From DASPKW01 sp038244055 (GTDB lineage Bacteria; Planctomycetota; Phycisphaerae; Tepidisphaerales; Tepidisphaeraceae): a stretch of DNA of 14,018 nucleotides. Below are positions 1 to 6,614 of the stretch, one piece after another (positions within the stretch are counted from its first letter, which is position 1; each line of letters opens with the position of its first letter). The translations under genes were made by a program, and so were the position numbers. The stretch lies in assembly GCA_038244055.1 (NCBI GenBank), contig JBBRTW010000162.1, forward strand, positions 1-14,018, read 5' to 3'. Below the pieces are notes generated by a model. It ran no database searches. It worked only from the letters and a program-made list of their open reading frames with translations, and was not told where the DNA came from.

Positions 1-1939
1 ACGGCGCTCCCATCCGCCCCAGCGCCCGGCGGGCTTGGTAGATCGCCGCCAGCGGAACGTATTGATGATCCGGCGTCACGCGCACGATCGATCGCTCATC
101 GACGACGGCCGCGATCTCGGGCCGGAAAGCCGTGGGATGATCCAGGAAATATTGATCGATCGGCGCCAGGCGGGTCATCTGCTCCCACAAGGCGCGGTCG
201 TTGAACCACCCGGTCCCGCCAAGGTCCATCCACCAGGTCCCGAAATTGCGGAGGGCGCATTGGCCGGTGTCGCGGAGAAGTTCATGGTTGGACTGTTCGA
301 GCGTGGTCACGCGCACATCCGATCCCGGTGCATCGCCGCTGGAGAGGTGCGTGGCGGTGTCATCTTCGTAGAGCCACATCTTCCCTGCCAGCGCCACGCT
401 CTCTGCCGCCGTCATCGCGGGCGCGGTCCCGCCCGGCCCGCGATCGAAGTAGGCGATGGGAGAGCAGAGAACGTCGATATCCGGGCTATCGAGCACGCGC
501 CGCAGCGCATAATGCCCGGCCGTCGACGCCCCCAGCGATACTCCCGAAAGCTCGAACGTGTAGCCGTAGAAGAAGATCACCAGCTTGCGCCCGCCCGATG
601 CCTTCCGCGCTGCGCTCGCCAGTGTGCAGACGCAATCCCCCATCATCTGCTGTTGGTACTCGGCGAAATCGATCAGCGGACGCTCGGTTGCCGGATCGCG
701 AAATACGCCATTCGAAGCCCGCCGCGCCGCCAGCGTCGGAAGCGCCGCCGTCTCCCGCGCCGCCCTCGGATCATTCCAGGCCGCGCGCAGCGCTGTATCA
801 TCGGCGTACCGCGTTTTGAGCCAGTCGCGCCAGGCCGATTCTTCAACCTTCGAATACCCGCTCAACCCCTGCCCCCAGGTATCCTGATAGAACCATTCAT
901 CCGTGTTCTGCCCGGCCGGGTGATATCCGGCGACATGCTTGCCAAACACCTCTTCCATGTGCCGCACCAGCGCGGTCAGATTGGCCGCCGCCTCCGCGCG
1001 ATACTCGGCCGATGCCACCGCCTCCCGGCGATGGATGTGCTTCCCCTTGTCCCATGCCATCTCATGATCCGGATGCGCATCCAGCCACCAGTTCGGCGCA
1101 TCGACCGTAATGCGCGGGATGAGCAGCGCGTTGGGATTGGTTTCCAAAACGCGCCTGGCCATCGCATCGACGGCCGCGAAATCGGCCTGCGCGCCGGGCT
1201 TGGGCCAAGGGAGCATAATCGGATAGCTGATCAGATTCACCCCGGCCTCGGCCGCCAGTTGAATCTGTTTCTCGAACGCGCTCACGGGCCCGCCCAGATC
1301 CACATATGGATTCCCCGGCCGATAAAACGCCACGAAAATATCCCGCGCCGGCTCGGCTTTGGCCCAGAAGCTGACCCGATAGTGGTGGCCTTTGACCAGC
1401 GCGAGATTCGCATTGTGATGCAGATGAAAATCCGGCCAGACCCCATCCGGCGGCGCTTTGAGTGTCACCCGCAGCCCGGCCGACTGATCGCGCCCGATGC
1501 CGGGATCAACCGCCACCGTTCCGGTGGTGTTATGGTCTTTCAGCGGCCAGATATTCCACTCGCGCGAGAAACTTTGCAGCCCGGCCTCGAAATCGGTGGC
1601 CGGGATAACATCCTTGCCCGTATCGAGATCGGTGACGCGAAGGTCGTCGATGGTGATATCCCCGGGCTTGTTGCCGAAGCGAAAGTGCATCGTGGCTTTG
1701 GCCGGTTCATCCTGCGAGGGGATGAAGTCGAATGTGGCGATTGCGCCGGCCGAGCCGATCGGCAGCGGGCGCGTGGTGATATGCCCCCAGAAGATGCGAG
1801 CCCGGGCGGGCTTGCCATCGAGAATCAGGCGCGGCGCGCCGCCCGAGGCATCGATTCGGGCGGTCTCCAGCGCATCGGCCGCGCCGACCGACCAAAGGAG
1901 GGACAAGGCGAGGACGAAGCGCGAAGCAGGAGTGCTCAT
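1..1939 (-). CDS. Secreted GH42-like glycoside hydrolase, 3' end cut by window edge
   Basis: The frame stays open from an ATG at 1939 to the left edge (646 codons, no stop), so the C-terminus is missing. Residues 1-24 look like a Sec signal peptide with cleavage after ADA. Residues ~65-200 form a beta-rich carbohydrate-binding-like region ending in HYRVSFWAKAEPA. A beta-galactosidase-type TIM barrel follows from ~220, with LIPRITVDAPNWWLDAHPD (273-291) and GYHPAGQNTDEWFY (338-351). E348 is the likely acid/base, and E525 in GKMWLYEDDTATH may be the nucleophile. The end (IAAVVDERSI, ~609-618) looks like the start of the GH42 trimerisation domain. The expected role is exo-cleavage of galactosides or related glycans outside the cytoplasm; the substrate cannot be read from sequence. 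It is the last visible gene of a minus-strand run after trpC and the YkgJ-like gene. The long plus-strand frame over it is an Arg/Pro-rich shadow. Confidence 0.85.
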   Translation of the reverse strand, partial: MSTPASRFVLALSLLWSVGAADALETARIDASGGAPRLILDGKPARARIFWGHITTRPLPIGSAGAIATFDFIPSQDEPAKATMHFRFGNKPGDITIDDLRVTDLDTGKDVIPATDFEAGLQSFSREWNIWPLKDHNTTGTVAVDPGIGRDQSAGLRVTLKAPPDGVWPDFHLHHNANLALVKGHHYRVSFWAKAEPARDIFVAFYRPGNPYVDLGGPVSAFEKQIQLAAEAGVNLISYPIMLPWPKPGAQADFAAVDAMARRVLETNPNALLIPRITVDAPNWWLDAHPDHEMAWDKGKHIHRREAVASAEYRAEAAANLTALVRHMEEVFGKHVAGYHPAGQNTDEWFYQDTWGQGLSGYSKVEESAWRDWLKTRYADDTALRAAWNDPRAARETAALPTLAARRASNGVFRDPATERPLIDFAEYQQQMMGDCVCTLASAARKASGGRKLVIFFYGYTFELSGVSLGASTAGHYALRRVLDSPDIDVLCSPIAYFDRGPGGTAPAMTAAESVALAGKMWLYEDDTATHLSSGDAPGSDVRVTTLEQSNHELLRDTGQCALRNFGTWWMDLGGTGWFNDRALWEQMTRLAPIDQYFLDHPTAFRPEIAAVVDERSIVRVTPDHQYVPLAAIYQARRALGRMGAP

Positions 1940-1946
1940 CCCCAAT

Positions 1947-1952
1947 ATTGTA
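1947..1952 (-). promoter_or_regulatory. Candidate -10 box for the GH42-like gene
   Basis: On the minus strand TACAAT lies 7 nt before the ATG, so a transcript starting at the usual distance would begin at or next to the start codon. No Shine-Dalgarno is visible in between (ATTGGGG). The best -35 match (GTGAAT, 16-nt spacer) is weak. Positional inference only. Confidence 0.35.
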
Positions 1953-2093
1953 AGAACAATCGCCCGCGATTCACGAACAGGCCGCGCCTTCTGGACTTAC
2001 CCGATGCTCGATCCGATTTCCTTCACGCGTGCCTGGCGGGCCGATTACCTGAACAAACACAGTCATCCGAATCAAGCGAAGGCGGCCGATCAG

Positions 2094-2702
2094 TTACCTC
2101 GCCAGAACCGGCAGCGCCAGCCCCCGCCCATTTCCATTCCCATTCCGAGGAGGCGACCGATCCACGCTCGCGCCCACCGCCCCCAGTCCCCCGGCCATCA
2201 ACAGCGCCGGCAACAAATTCGTCCGCGCCCGCTTCTTCGCCTTCTTCCGCACGGTCTTCTTCGGCCTCGGCAACTCAACCTTCACCTTCCCACCCGACTT
2301 AACCGCCCGAGCCTCCCGCACTTTTCGCCGTTTCGCCTTTTCGCGCGCCTCCGCCCGGGCCTCGGCCAGTTTCTCCTCGCCATATTTCTGAAGCTGCTCA
2401 GCGCTGGAAAACAGGATTTCCCAGTTGTATTCGCCCCCGTGGTAGTCGCAATTATCGGTGGAGTAAGACCGGCAGATCGCTGGCCGGGTCTCGTAGATGC
2501 CGCACCGATTGTCGAGTTGCAGATGCTTGCAACGGGCATAAACGCCCAGATACCACTTCTTCTTCTCGATAAAGACAAACGTGTTTTCGTGAACCAGATA
2601 CCACCGCACATCATCGTACTGCCGCCGGGTTTCGGGCGTGTCGATTTCCAGGACAAAGTAACGGCAGCACAGGGCTGAACACTGATCGCACAGACAACTC
2701 AT
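2094..2702 (-). CDS. YkgJ-family cysteine-cluster protein with basic C-terminal tail
   Basis: The 202-aa product has a dense N-terminal cysteine cluster (C3, C5, C8, C12, C13) followed by C58, C67, C77 and C85. The segment around CGIYETRPAICRSY is the signature of the YkgJ/UPF0153 putative zinc- or iron-chelating domain (PF03692). The biochemical role of this family is poorly defined; metal binding is inferred from the cysteines. The domain ends near residue 100. The rest is unusual: an Ala/Glu/Arg/Lys helix-prone stretch (~105-135), a Lys/Arg-rich stretch (~138-160), a short hydrophobic patch (162-180) and an Asn/Gly-rich end. I see no signal peptide and no clear Shine-Dalgarno. It lies 111 nt downstream of trpC in the same direction and could be co-transcribed. 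The family call is firm; the function is open. Confidence 0.85.
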   Translation of the reverse strand: MSCLCDQCSALCCRYFVLEIDTPETRRQYDDVRWYLVHENTFVFIEKKKWYLGVYARCKHLQLDNRCGIYETRPAICRSYSTDNCDYHGGEYNWEILFSSAEQLQKYGEEKLAEARAEAREKAKRRKVREARAVKSGGKVKVELPRPKKTVRKKAKKRARTNLLPALLMAGGLGAVGASVDRSPPRNGNGNGRGLALPVLAR

Positions 2703-2813
2703 GGGGGCGAAGGGTAACGCCTTGCGGGCGGAATGCCAAAAGGATTGCGGTCCATCGTCAATTTGCTGGCTTGAAACGACAACGCCCCGTCGCGCCGATC
2801 ATCCCTTCGGCGT

Positions 2814-3635
2814 TCAATCCGCCTTGGGCAGATTAAACAGCTCCCGCACCTTCGCCCCGATGTCCTCGCTGCGCATCAGGCTCTCCCCCACCAGCACCGC
2901 GCTGACCCCCGCGGCCGCCAGTCGCTGGATATCGGCGAAGGTGTTGATCCCGCTCTCGCTCACCAGCACGCTCTTATCCTCCACCAATTCCGCCATGCGC
3001 GTGCTGGTGCCCAGGTCCGTCTTGAACGTCCGCAGATCGCGGTTGTTGATCCCCAGCAGACTGTAGCTCTTGTGCGGGAAGCCGATCACCTGATCGCGCA
3101 CGCGCATCAGGTTCTCCATATCGTGGACTTCGATCAGGCAGGTCATGTTCAGTTCGGTGGCCTGGATTTGCAGGTCGATCATCTGCCCGGTCTCCAGGCA
3201 TTCGGCGATGAGCAGAATCGCATCCGCGCCGGCCGCCCGCGATTCGTACACCTGCCACGGGTCGATAATAAAATCCTTCCGCAGCACGGGCAGCGAAATG
3301 GCCGAGCGGATCAATTCGATGTAGGAAAGATGCCCCTGAAAATATTTTTCATCGGTCAGACATGAAATCGCATCCGCGCCATTGGCGGCGTAGGCCTGAG
3401 CGATCGCCACCGGATCGAAATCCGCCCGAATCACCCCCTTGCTCGGGCTGGCCTTCTTGACCTCCGCGATCAGATTCAGCGCCTTCCTGCCCCCTTTTCG
3501 CGTCACCGCCTGGAAAAAATTCCTCGGCCGGGGCAGGGCAGCCGCGCGGTCTTTCAACTCCTCAAGCGAAGCAATCGCCTTTCGCTCGGCGATCTCCTCC
3601 CGCTTGGTTCGCATAATCTGGTCGAGGATGGTCAT
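2814..3635 (-). CDS. trpC: Indole-3-glycerol phosphate synthase
   Basis: This cytoplasmic (beta/alpha)8 enzyme of tryptophan synthesis closes CdRP to indole-3-glycerol phosphate with loss of CO2 and water. The 273-aa product has the usual length for a monofunctional TrpC, with no PRAI fusion. The family motifs are all present in order: IAEVKKASPSKG (56-67, catalytic Glu and Lys), LRKDFIIDPWQVYESRAAGA (118-137, catalytic Lys120), CLIEVHD (166-172, Glu169), LGINNRDL (194-201), VSESGI (225-230) and VLVGESLM (247-254, phosphate binding). No other trp gene lies in the window, so the pathway is dispersed here. It is divergent from the CPBP protease gene across 56 bp. No Shine-Dalgarno precedes the ATG, but the N-terminus MTILDQIMRTKREEIAERK is a typical TrpC start. 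Confidence 0.96.
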   Translation of the reverse strand: MTILDQIMRTKREEIAERKAIASLEELKDRAAALPRPRNFFQAVTRKGGRKALNLIAEVKKASPSKGVIRADFDPVAIAQAYAANGADAISCLTDEKYFQGHLSYIELIRSAISLPVLRKDFIIDPWQVYESRAAGADAILLIAECLETGQMIDLQIQATELNMTCLIEVHDMENLMRVRDQVIGFPHKSYSLLGINNRDLRTFKTDLGTSTRMAELVEDKSVLVSESGINTFADIQRLAAAGVSAVLVGESLMRSEDIGAKVRELFNLPKAD

Positions 3636-3656
3636 GGAGAAAACAAATCAATGCAA

Positions 3657-3662
3657 TACAAT
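3657..3662 (+). promoter_or_regulatory. Possible -10 box in the trpC/protease divergent gap
   Basis: TACAAT lies 29 nt upstream of the plus-strand start at 3692. The 56-bp divergent gap (3636-3691) is AT-rich compared with its flanks and must hold both promoters. No convincing -35 is visible on either strand. Confidence 0.25.
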
Positions 3663-3691
3663 GCCGGTTCACTCTAAACGGGACACACAGA

Positions 3692-4717
3692 ATGTTTATC
3701 ATAGGCCAGGCCGCCACGCCAGATGCAGGACTCTCTGGCCCGATGATATTGTGGCTGGCGTTTTACGGAATCCTCGCGATCTCGCTGGCGGTGGTAAGTG
3801 GCGTCTTCAAGCCGCGCTCGATCCTCGGCCCGCCGCGTGTGCTGGCGGGGGAATCGCTCGCCATCCTCATGCTCATCATGGTCCTCGGCTTCATGCTGTG
3901 GGCCTTCATCCCCGGCGTGATCCTTGGCCCGCCCGCATCATCCGCAACCACAAATCCAGCCGCGGCCACGCAATCCACGACAGCGCCGGCCGCCCCCCTC
4001 TATCCGCCCGGCAAACTGATGCTCGCCACGGTCATCAGCAGCTTCGCCGGATTTCTCGCCATGGTGATCGGCAACCTCGGCCTGCGCGGCGACATCAGGA
4101 AAATCGGCCTGAACCCCACCGCGATCCGCACCGGCGGCTGGCGCGGCGCGCTCGGCGCTTTCATGATGATCTGGCTCGTTTTCGTCATCGCCATCCTGAG
4201 CCAGATTCTCTGGGCCGCCGTCAAGTACAGCCATCCCCAGGAGCATGATTTGCTTCGGATGCTGGGCAAGAGTCAGTCGTCCAGCATGACCTTCCTGCTG
4301 ATCACTTCCGCCGCGCTGGTTGCCCCGGTATTCGAAGAGACCCTCTTTCGCGGGCACCTGCAAACACTCCTGTCCTACGGCCTGGCCCGTCTCATTCTCA
4401 AGCGGAAATACTCCGCGCCGCTTGCTCCCGAGACAATCCTCCCGCAGGCGGATCTTCCGATTATTTCATACGCTGACCCCACGACTCCGCTCCTCCCGAT
4501 TATCCCGTCCGTTTTCGCCCGCTGGATCGCCATCATTCTCACCTCCGCTCTCTTCGCCGCCATCCACCCGGCCTGGACCATCCCGCCGATTTTCGTGCTC
4601 TCGCTCTGCGTCGGCTATGCCTACGAGCGAACGGGGAATCTGTGGGTGCCGATCACAATGCATGCGCTGTTCAATGCGACGAGTACGGTGTTGTATCTGA
4701 CTTCACATTCGGCATGA
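3692..4717 (+). CDS. CPBP-family intramembrane metalloprotease (CAAX protease/Abi type)
   Basis: The 341-aa polytopic membrane protein carries the three CPBP motifs. Motif 1 is EETLFR (E215, E216, R220), motif 2 is FAAIH (F288, H292), and motif 3 is HALFN (H324, N328). These are the proposed metal-binding and catalytic residues of the Rce1/CPBP fold. Hydrophobic segments appear near 17-38, 53-79, 108-130, 153-178, 200-213, 276-293, 297-310 and 316-335. Two hydrophilic insertions stand out: an Ala/Thr/Pro-rich loop (~80-106) and a ~40-residue loop between motifs 1 and 2 (~235-275). Bacterial members include bacteriocin-immunity, exosortase-associated and prenyl-protein proteases; nothing nearby picks a substrate. 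The gene stands alone, divergent from trpC, with 314 bp before tyrS. Confidence 0.88.
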   Translation: MFIIGQAATPDAGLSGPMILWLAFYGILAISLAVVSGVFKPRSILGPPRVLAGESLAILMLIMVLGFMLWAFIPGVILGPPASSATTNPAAATQSTTAPAAPLYPPGKLMLATVISSFAGFLAMVIGNLGLRGDIRKIGLNPTAIRTGGWRGALGAFMMIWLVFVIAILSQILWAAVKYSHPQEHDLLRMLGKSQSSSMTFLLITSAALVAPVFEETLFRGHLQTLLSYGLARLILKRKYSAPLAPETILPQADLPIISYADPTTPLLPIIPSVFARWIAIILTSALFAAIHPAWTIPPIFVLSLCVGYAYERTGNLWVPITMHALFNATSTVLYLTSHSA

Positions 4718-4783
4718 GGTCCCTTATTTGTTCCAATGACTGAGAATATCGGGACATCGTTGGTGGACCAGCGCGGAAAACAT

Positions 4784-4931
4784 CGCAAGGAGACAAAGGG
4801 ACAAAGACGCAAAGAAGAGACGAGACGGCATGGACCGATTCCCACTTCATGCGGGATTTCATCGAGTTCAAGTTTCCATTTATTTTCTTCTCCGTCTCTT
4901 TGCCCCTTTGCGCCTTTGCGATTGTCTTGCG
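4784..4931. repeat. Inverted repeat, 39-bp arms of CGCAAAG-type units
   Basis: The arms are 4784-4822 and 4893-4931, each 39 bp and bounded by the same ends: CGCAAG outermost and GAGACG innermost when read from the outside. Inside, both arms carry degenerate GCAAAG/ACAAAG units, in different order. The 70-bp spacer has no recognisable gene. The arms are built on the same principle as those at 11791-12164. With its flanks this accounts for the 314-bp gap 4718-5031, where I see no coding gene. Confidence 0.75.
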
Positions 4932-5015
4932 TTCATCGACCCAGCGGAAGCGATCGCGCCGAGCGTTTGTCCGGTGGGTGTGGAGCGACTCGTGGTAGAT
5001 ATCATTTCTTCCCGC

Positions 5016-5021
5016 TAGAAT
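5016..5021 (+). promoter_or_regulatory. -10-like box of tyrS (TAGAAT, 10 nt before ATG)
   Basis: TAGAAT is followed by the C-rich decamer CCCGCCGACT and then the tyrS ATG. queD has almost the same arrangement (TAGAAT, GCCCCCGACC, ATG). A transcript starting 6-8 nt after the hexamer would have a leader of only a few bases, and there is no Shine-Dalgarno. The -35 region (TGGTAG at 4993) is poor. Confidence 0.5.
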
Positions 5022-5031
5022 CCCGCCGACT

Positions 5032-6246
5032 ATGACGACCATGACCATCGACCAGCAAATCGCCTTCCTCGCCCGCCGCACCGAGCGCATCGTCCCCGAG
5101 CCTGACCTCCGCAGAAAGCTCGAATCTTCCGCCAAAACAGGCAAGCAACTCCGCATCAAGCTCGGCATGGACCCCACCGCCCCCGATGTCACGCTCGGCC
5201 ACGCCGTCCCCCTCAAGGTCGTGCGCCAGTTCCAGGATTGGGGGCACAAGGCCGTCCTGATCATCGGCGATTACACCGCCCGCGTCGGCGATCCTTCCGG
5301 CCGATCCAAGACCCGCCCCGTCCTCTCCGGCGAAGAGATCGATGCCAACGCCAAGACCTACGTCAGCCAGGTGGGCAAGATTCTTCTGACCGACCCGAAT
5401 CACCTGGAGATTCGCTTCAATGGCGAGTGGTTCAGCAAGATGAATCTCCTCGACATTCTCAAGCTCACCAGCAAGAAATCGGTTGCCCAAATGCTCGAGC
5501 GCGAGGACTTCAAGAACCGCTACACCGAGGGAACGGATATCCGAATCCATGAATTTCTCTACCCGCTCATGCAGGGGTGGGACAGCGTCATGATCGATGC
5601 CGATGTGGAGATGGGCGGATCGGATCAGCTTTTCAATAATCTGGTCGGCCGGGATTTGCAGGAGGATGTGGGCAAGCCCGGGCAGACCGTCATCGTCACT
5701 CCCCTTCTGGTCGGGCTCGATGGCGTCAAGAAAATGTCGAAGTCCCTGAAAAATTACATTGGCGTGACCGACCCCGCCTCCGGGCAGGACAGCATGTTCG
5801 GCAAGATCATGTCGATCCCCGATGCGCTGATGGAGATGTACTACCAGCTCCTCACCGATTTGCCGATGGACCCGATTCGCCAGCAGATCGCCGCCAATCC
5901 GCGCGATGCCAAAGTCGCGCTCGCCAGGCACATGATCACCTGGCTGCACGATGCCAGCGCCGCCTCGACCGCCGAGGAGCAGTTCGTGAAGCAATTCTCG
6001 AAGGGCGAAATCCCCGATGAAATGCCCAGCATCTCCATCGCCGATATCGGCCCCGGCCCGCACAAGCTCCCGCCTCTGCTCGTCAAAGCCGGCCTGGCCT
6101 CCAGCAATGGTGAAGGCACGCGAAAGATCAAGGAAGGCGCGGTCAGCATTGATGGCGTCAAGGTCACCGACTTCGCCGCCGCCCTCACCATCGTTAAGCC
6201 CACCGTCCTCAAACTCGGCCGAAAATACGCGCGGCTGGTCCCTTAA
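5032..6246 (+). CDS. tyrS: Tyrosyl-tRNA synthetase
   Basis: This class I cytoplasmic aminoacyl-tRNA synthetase charges tRNA-Tyr using ATP. At 404 aa it is a normal length. The HIGH-equivalent is TLGHAVPL (54-61), followed by VLIIGDYTARVGDPSGRSKT (75-94), typical of the TyrZ/TyrS type 2 branch. The tyrosine- and ATP-site region is EMGGSDQLFNNLVGRDLQ (193-210). KMSKS is intact at 234-238. The C-terminal ~65 residues, with LVKAGLASSNGEGTRKIKEG, form an S4-like RNA-binding domain. ATGs at 5032 and 5041 are both possible; 5032 fits the promoter spacing shared with queD. No T-box leader is present. Palindromes, not genes, border it on both sides. The long minus-strand frame over it is a shadow. Confidence 0.97.
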   Translation: MTTMTIDQQIAFLARRTERIVPEPDLRRKLESSAKTGKQLRIKLGMDPTAPDVTLGHAVPLKVVRQFQDWGHKAVLIIGDYTARVGDPSGRSKTRPVLSGEEIDANAKTYVSQVGKILLTDPNHLEIRFNGEWFSKMNLLDILKLTSKKSVAQMLEREDFKNRYTEGTDIRIHEFLYPLMQGWDSVMIDADVEMGGSDQLFNNLVGRDLQEDVGKPGQTVIVTPLLVGLDGVKKMSKSLKNYIGVTDPASGQDSMFGKIMSIPDALMEMYYQLLTDLPMDPIRQQIAANPRDAKVALARHMITWLHDASAASTAEEQFVKQFSKGEIPDEMPSISIADIGPGPHKLPPLLVKAGLASSNGEGTRKIKEGAVSIDGVKVTDFAAALTIVKPTVLKLGRKYARLVP

Positions 6247-6254
6247 TTCGTGAC

Positions 6255-6271
6255 ACGGGCATCCCGCCCGT
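6255..6271. repeat. Small palindrome after tyrS
   Basis: ACGGGC-ATCCC-GCCCGT is a perfect 6-bp stem with a 5-nt loop, starting 9 nt after the tyrS stop codon. No T run follows, so it is not a classic intrinsic terminator. It could be an mRNA 3'-end hairpin or a dispersed palindromic repeat. Confidence 0.6.
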
Positions 6272-6376
6272 CCAAGCCGCGCCTCCATTAATTCCATCCC
6301 CGTTTCCTCCCTCTTCCTCCCACACCGCGCCCCCAAGCCATCCTCTCCTTTCTCCACCGAACCCTCCAGATCAGTA

Positions 6377-6404
6377 TTGACGATTCATATTCACCCTTTA
6401 TATT
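6377..6404 (+). promoter_or_regulatory. Sigma70-like promoter in the tyrS/hydrolase gap
   Basis: TTGACG (6377-6382), a 16-nt spacer and TATATT (6399-6404) form the best -35/-10 pair I noticed in the window. It sits in an AT-richer stretch after a long pyrimidine-rich run. Transcription would start near 6410-6413, just before two hairpins (6413-6428 and 6429-6458). It may drive a short RNA or the leader of the hydrolase gene at 6615. Confidence 0.5.
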
Positions 6405-6543
6405 CTTGAATAGACAGAACTCCCTGTCGGACCGGAAGTGGTGGCTCCCTTCCGGTCCAACTCTTTTTGATCTCCGCGCTTTCAGGGCGTTCTAGGATTT
6501 TGAACCCGCCGCCGATCTTTTGCCTTTTGACAACGTAAGTCAT
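6391..6543 (-). CDS. Possible 50-aa small protein (doubtful)
   Basis: An ATG-to-TGA frame of 50 codons reads like plausible protein: MTYVVKRQKIGGGFKILE at the start and SIQEYKG at the end, with mixed charged and hydrophobic residues. I recognise no family. Against it: third-codon GC is only about half, well below the neighbours; no Shine-Dalgarno is visible; and the frame contains a perfect 10-bp hairpin (6429-6458) that looks selected as RNA or DNA structure. For it: it fills a gap with no other gene, and a 12-bp palindrome that could be an operator lies 4 bp upstream of its ATG. It would be convergent with tyrS and divergent from the hydrolase gene. Confidence 0.25.
   Translation of the reverse strand: MTYVVKRQKIGGGFKILERPESAEIKKSWTGREPPLPVRQGVLSIQEYKG
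6429..6465 (+). terminator. Perfect 10-bp hairpin followed by T run
   Basis: GGACCGGAAG (6429-6438) pairs perfectly with CTTCCGGTCC (6449-6458) across a 10-nt loop, and AACTCTTTTT follows. The T run begins about 5 nt after the stem, a little far for a textbook intrinsic terminator. It could end tyrS read-through, or a very short transcript from the promoter at 6377. The complementary strand has no T run after the stem. Confidence 0.55.
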
Positions 6544-6547
6544 GTAT

Positions 6548-6574
6548 CGGTTCGAACCGGCCACCCCGGTTTTT
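6548..6574 (+). promoter_or_regulatory. 12-bp palindrome overlapping a short hairpin with T run
   Basis: CGGTTCGAACCG (6548-6559) is a perfect palindrome and possible dimeric-repressor site. Its right half, ACCGG (6556-6560), can pair instead with CCGGT (6566-6570), which is followed by TTTT. The two folds exclude each other. Both lie 40-65 nt before the hydrolase ATG, so an operator or an attenuation-like switch is possible. No upstream -35/-10 pair fits well: TTGACA at 6527 lacks a -10. Confidence 0.35.
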
Positions 6575-6614
6575 GCCGCTTATTTGTTCTAATTTGGCAC
6601 CAGAGGGCTGTTCG

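Noticed and set aside
35..2302. A 755-codon plus-strand open frame
   Set aside because: It is antisense to the GH42-like gene, Arg/Pro/Gly-rich with no recognisable domain, and explained by the high third-codon GC of the minus-strand gene.
4761..4776. TGGTGGACCAGCGCGG, reminiscent of the T-box motif GGTGGNACCGCG, upstream of tyrS
   Set aside because: It has extra bases in the conserved core, no Stem I or Tyr specifier loop, and no terminator/antiterminator pair before tyrS. Its position upstream of the inverted repeat also does not fit.
5002..6357. A 451-codon minus-strand frame over tyrS
   Set aside because: It is a shadow of the complete, well-conserved tyrS; its composition is low-complexity Gly/Asp/Leu.
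6429..6458. GGACCGGAAGGGAGC on the minus strand, resembling the SRP RNA core GGTCCGGAAGGAAGC
   Set aside because: In SRP RNA the GGAA is a tetraloop. Here it is inside a perfect 10-bp stem, and the flanking symmetric and asymmetric loops are absent.
6548..6559. GGTTCGAACC looking like a tRNA T-arm
   Set aside because: No 5-bp stem with a 7-nt loop can be made, and there are no D-arm, anticodon arm or acceptor stem partners on either strand.
6573..6614. TTG start of the hydrolase at 6573
   Set aside because: It would place 14 residues before a good lipoprotein signal. ATG 6615 has a Shine-Dalgarno and starts the signal directly.
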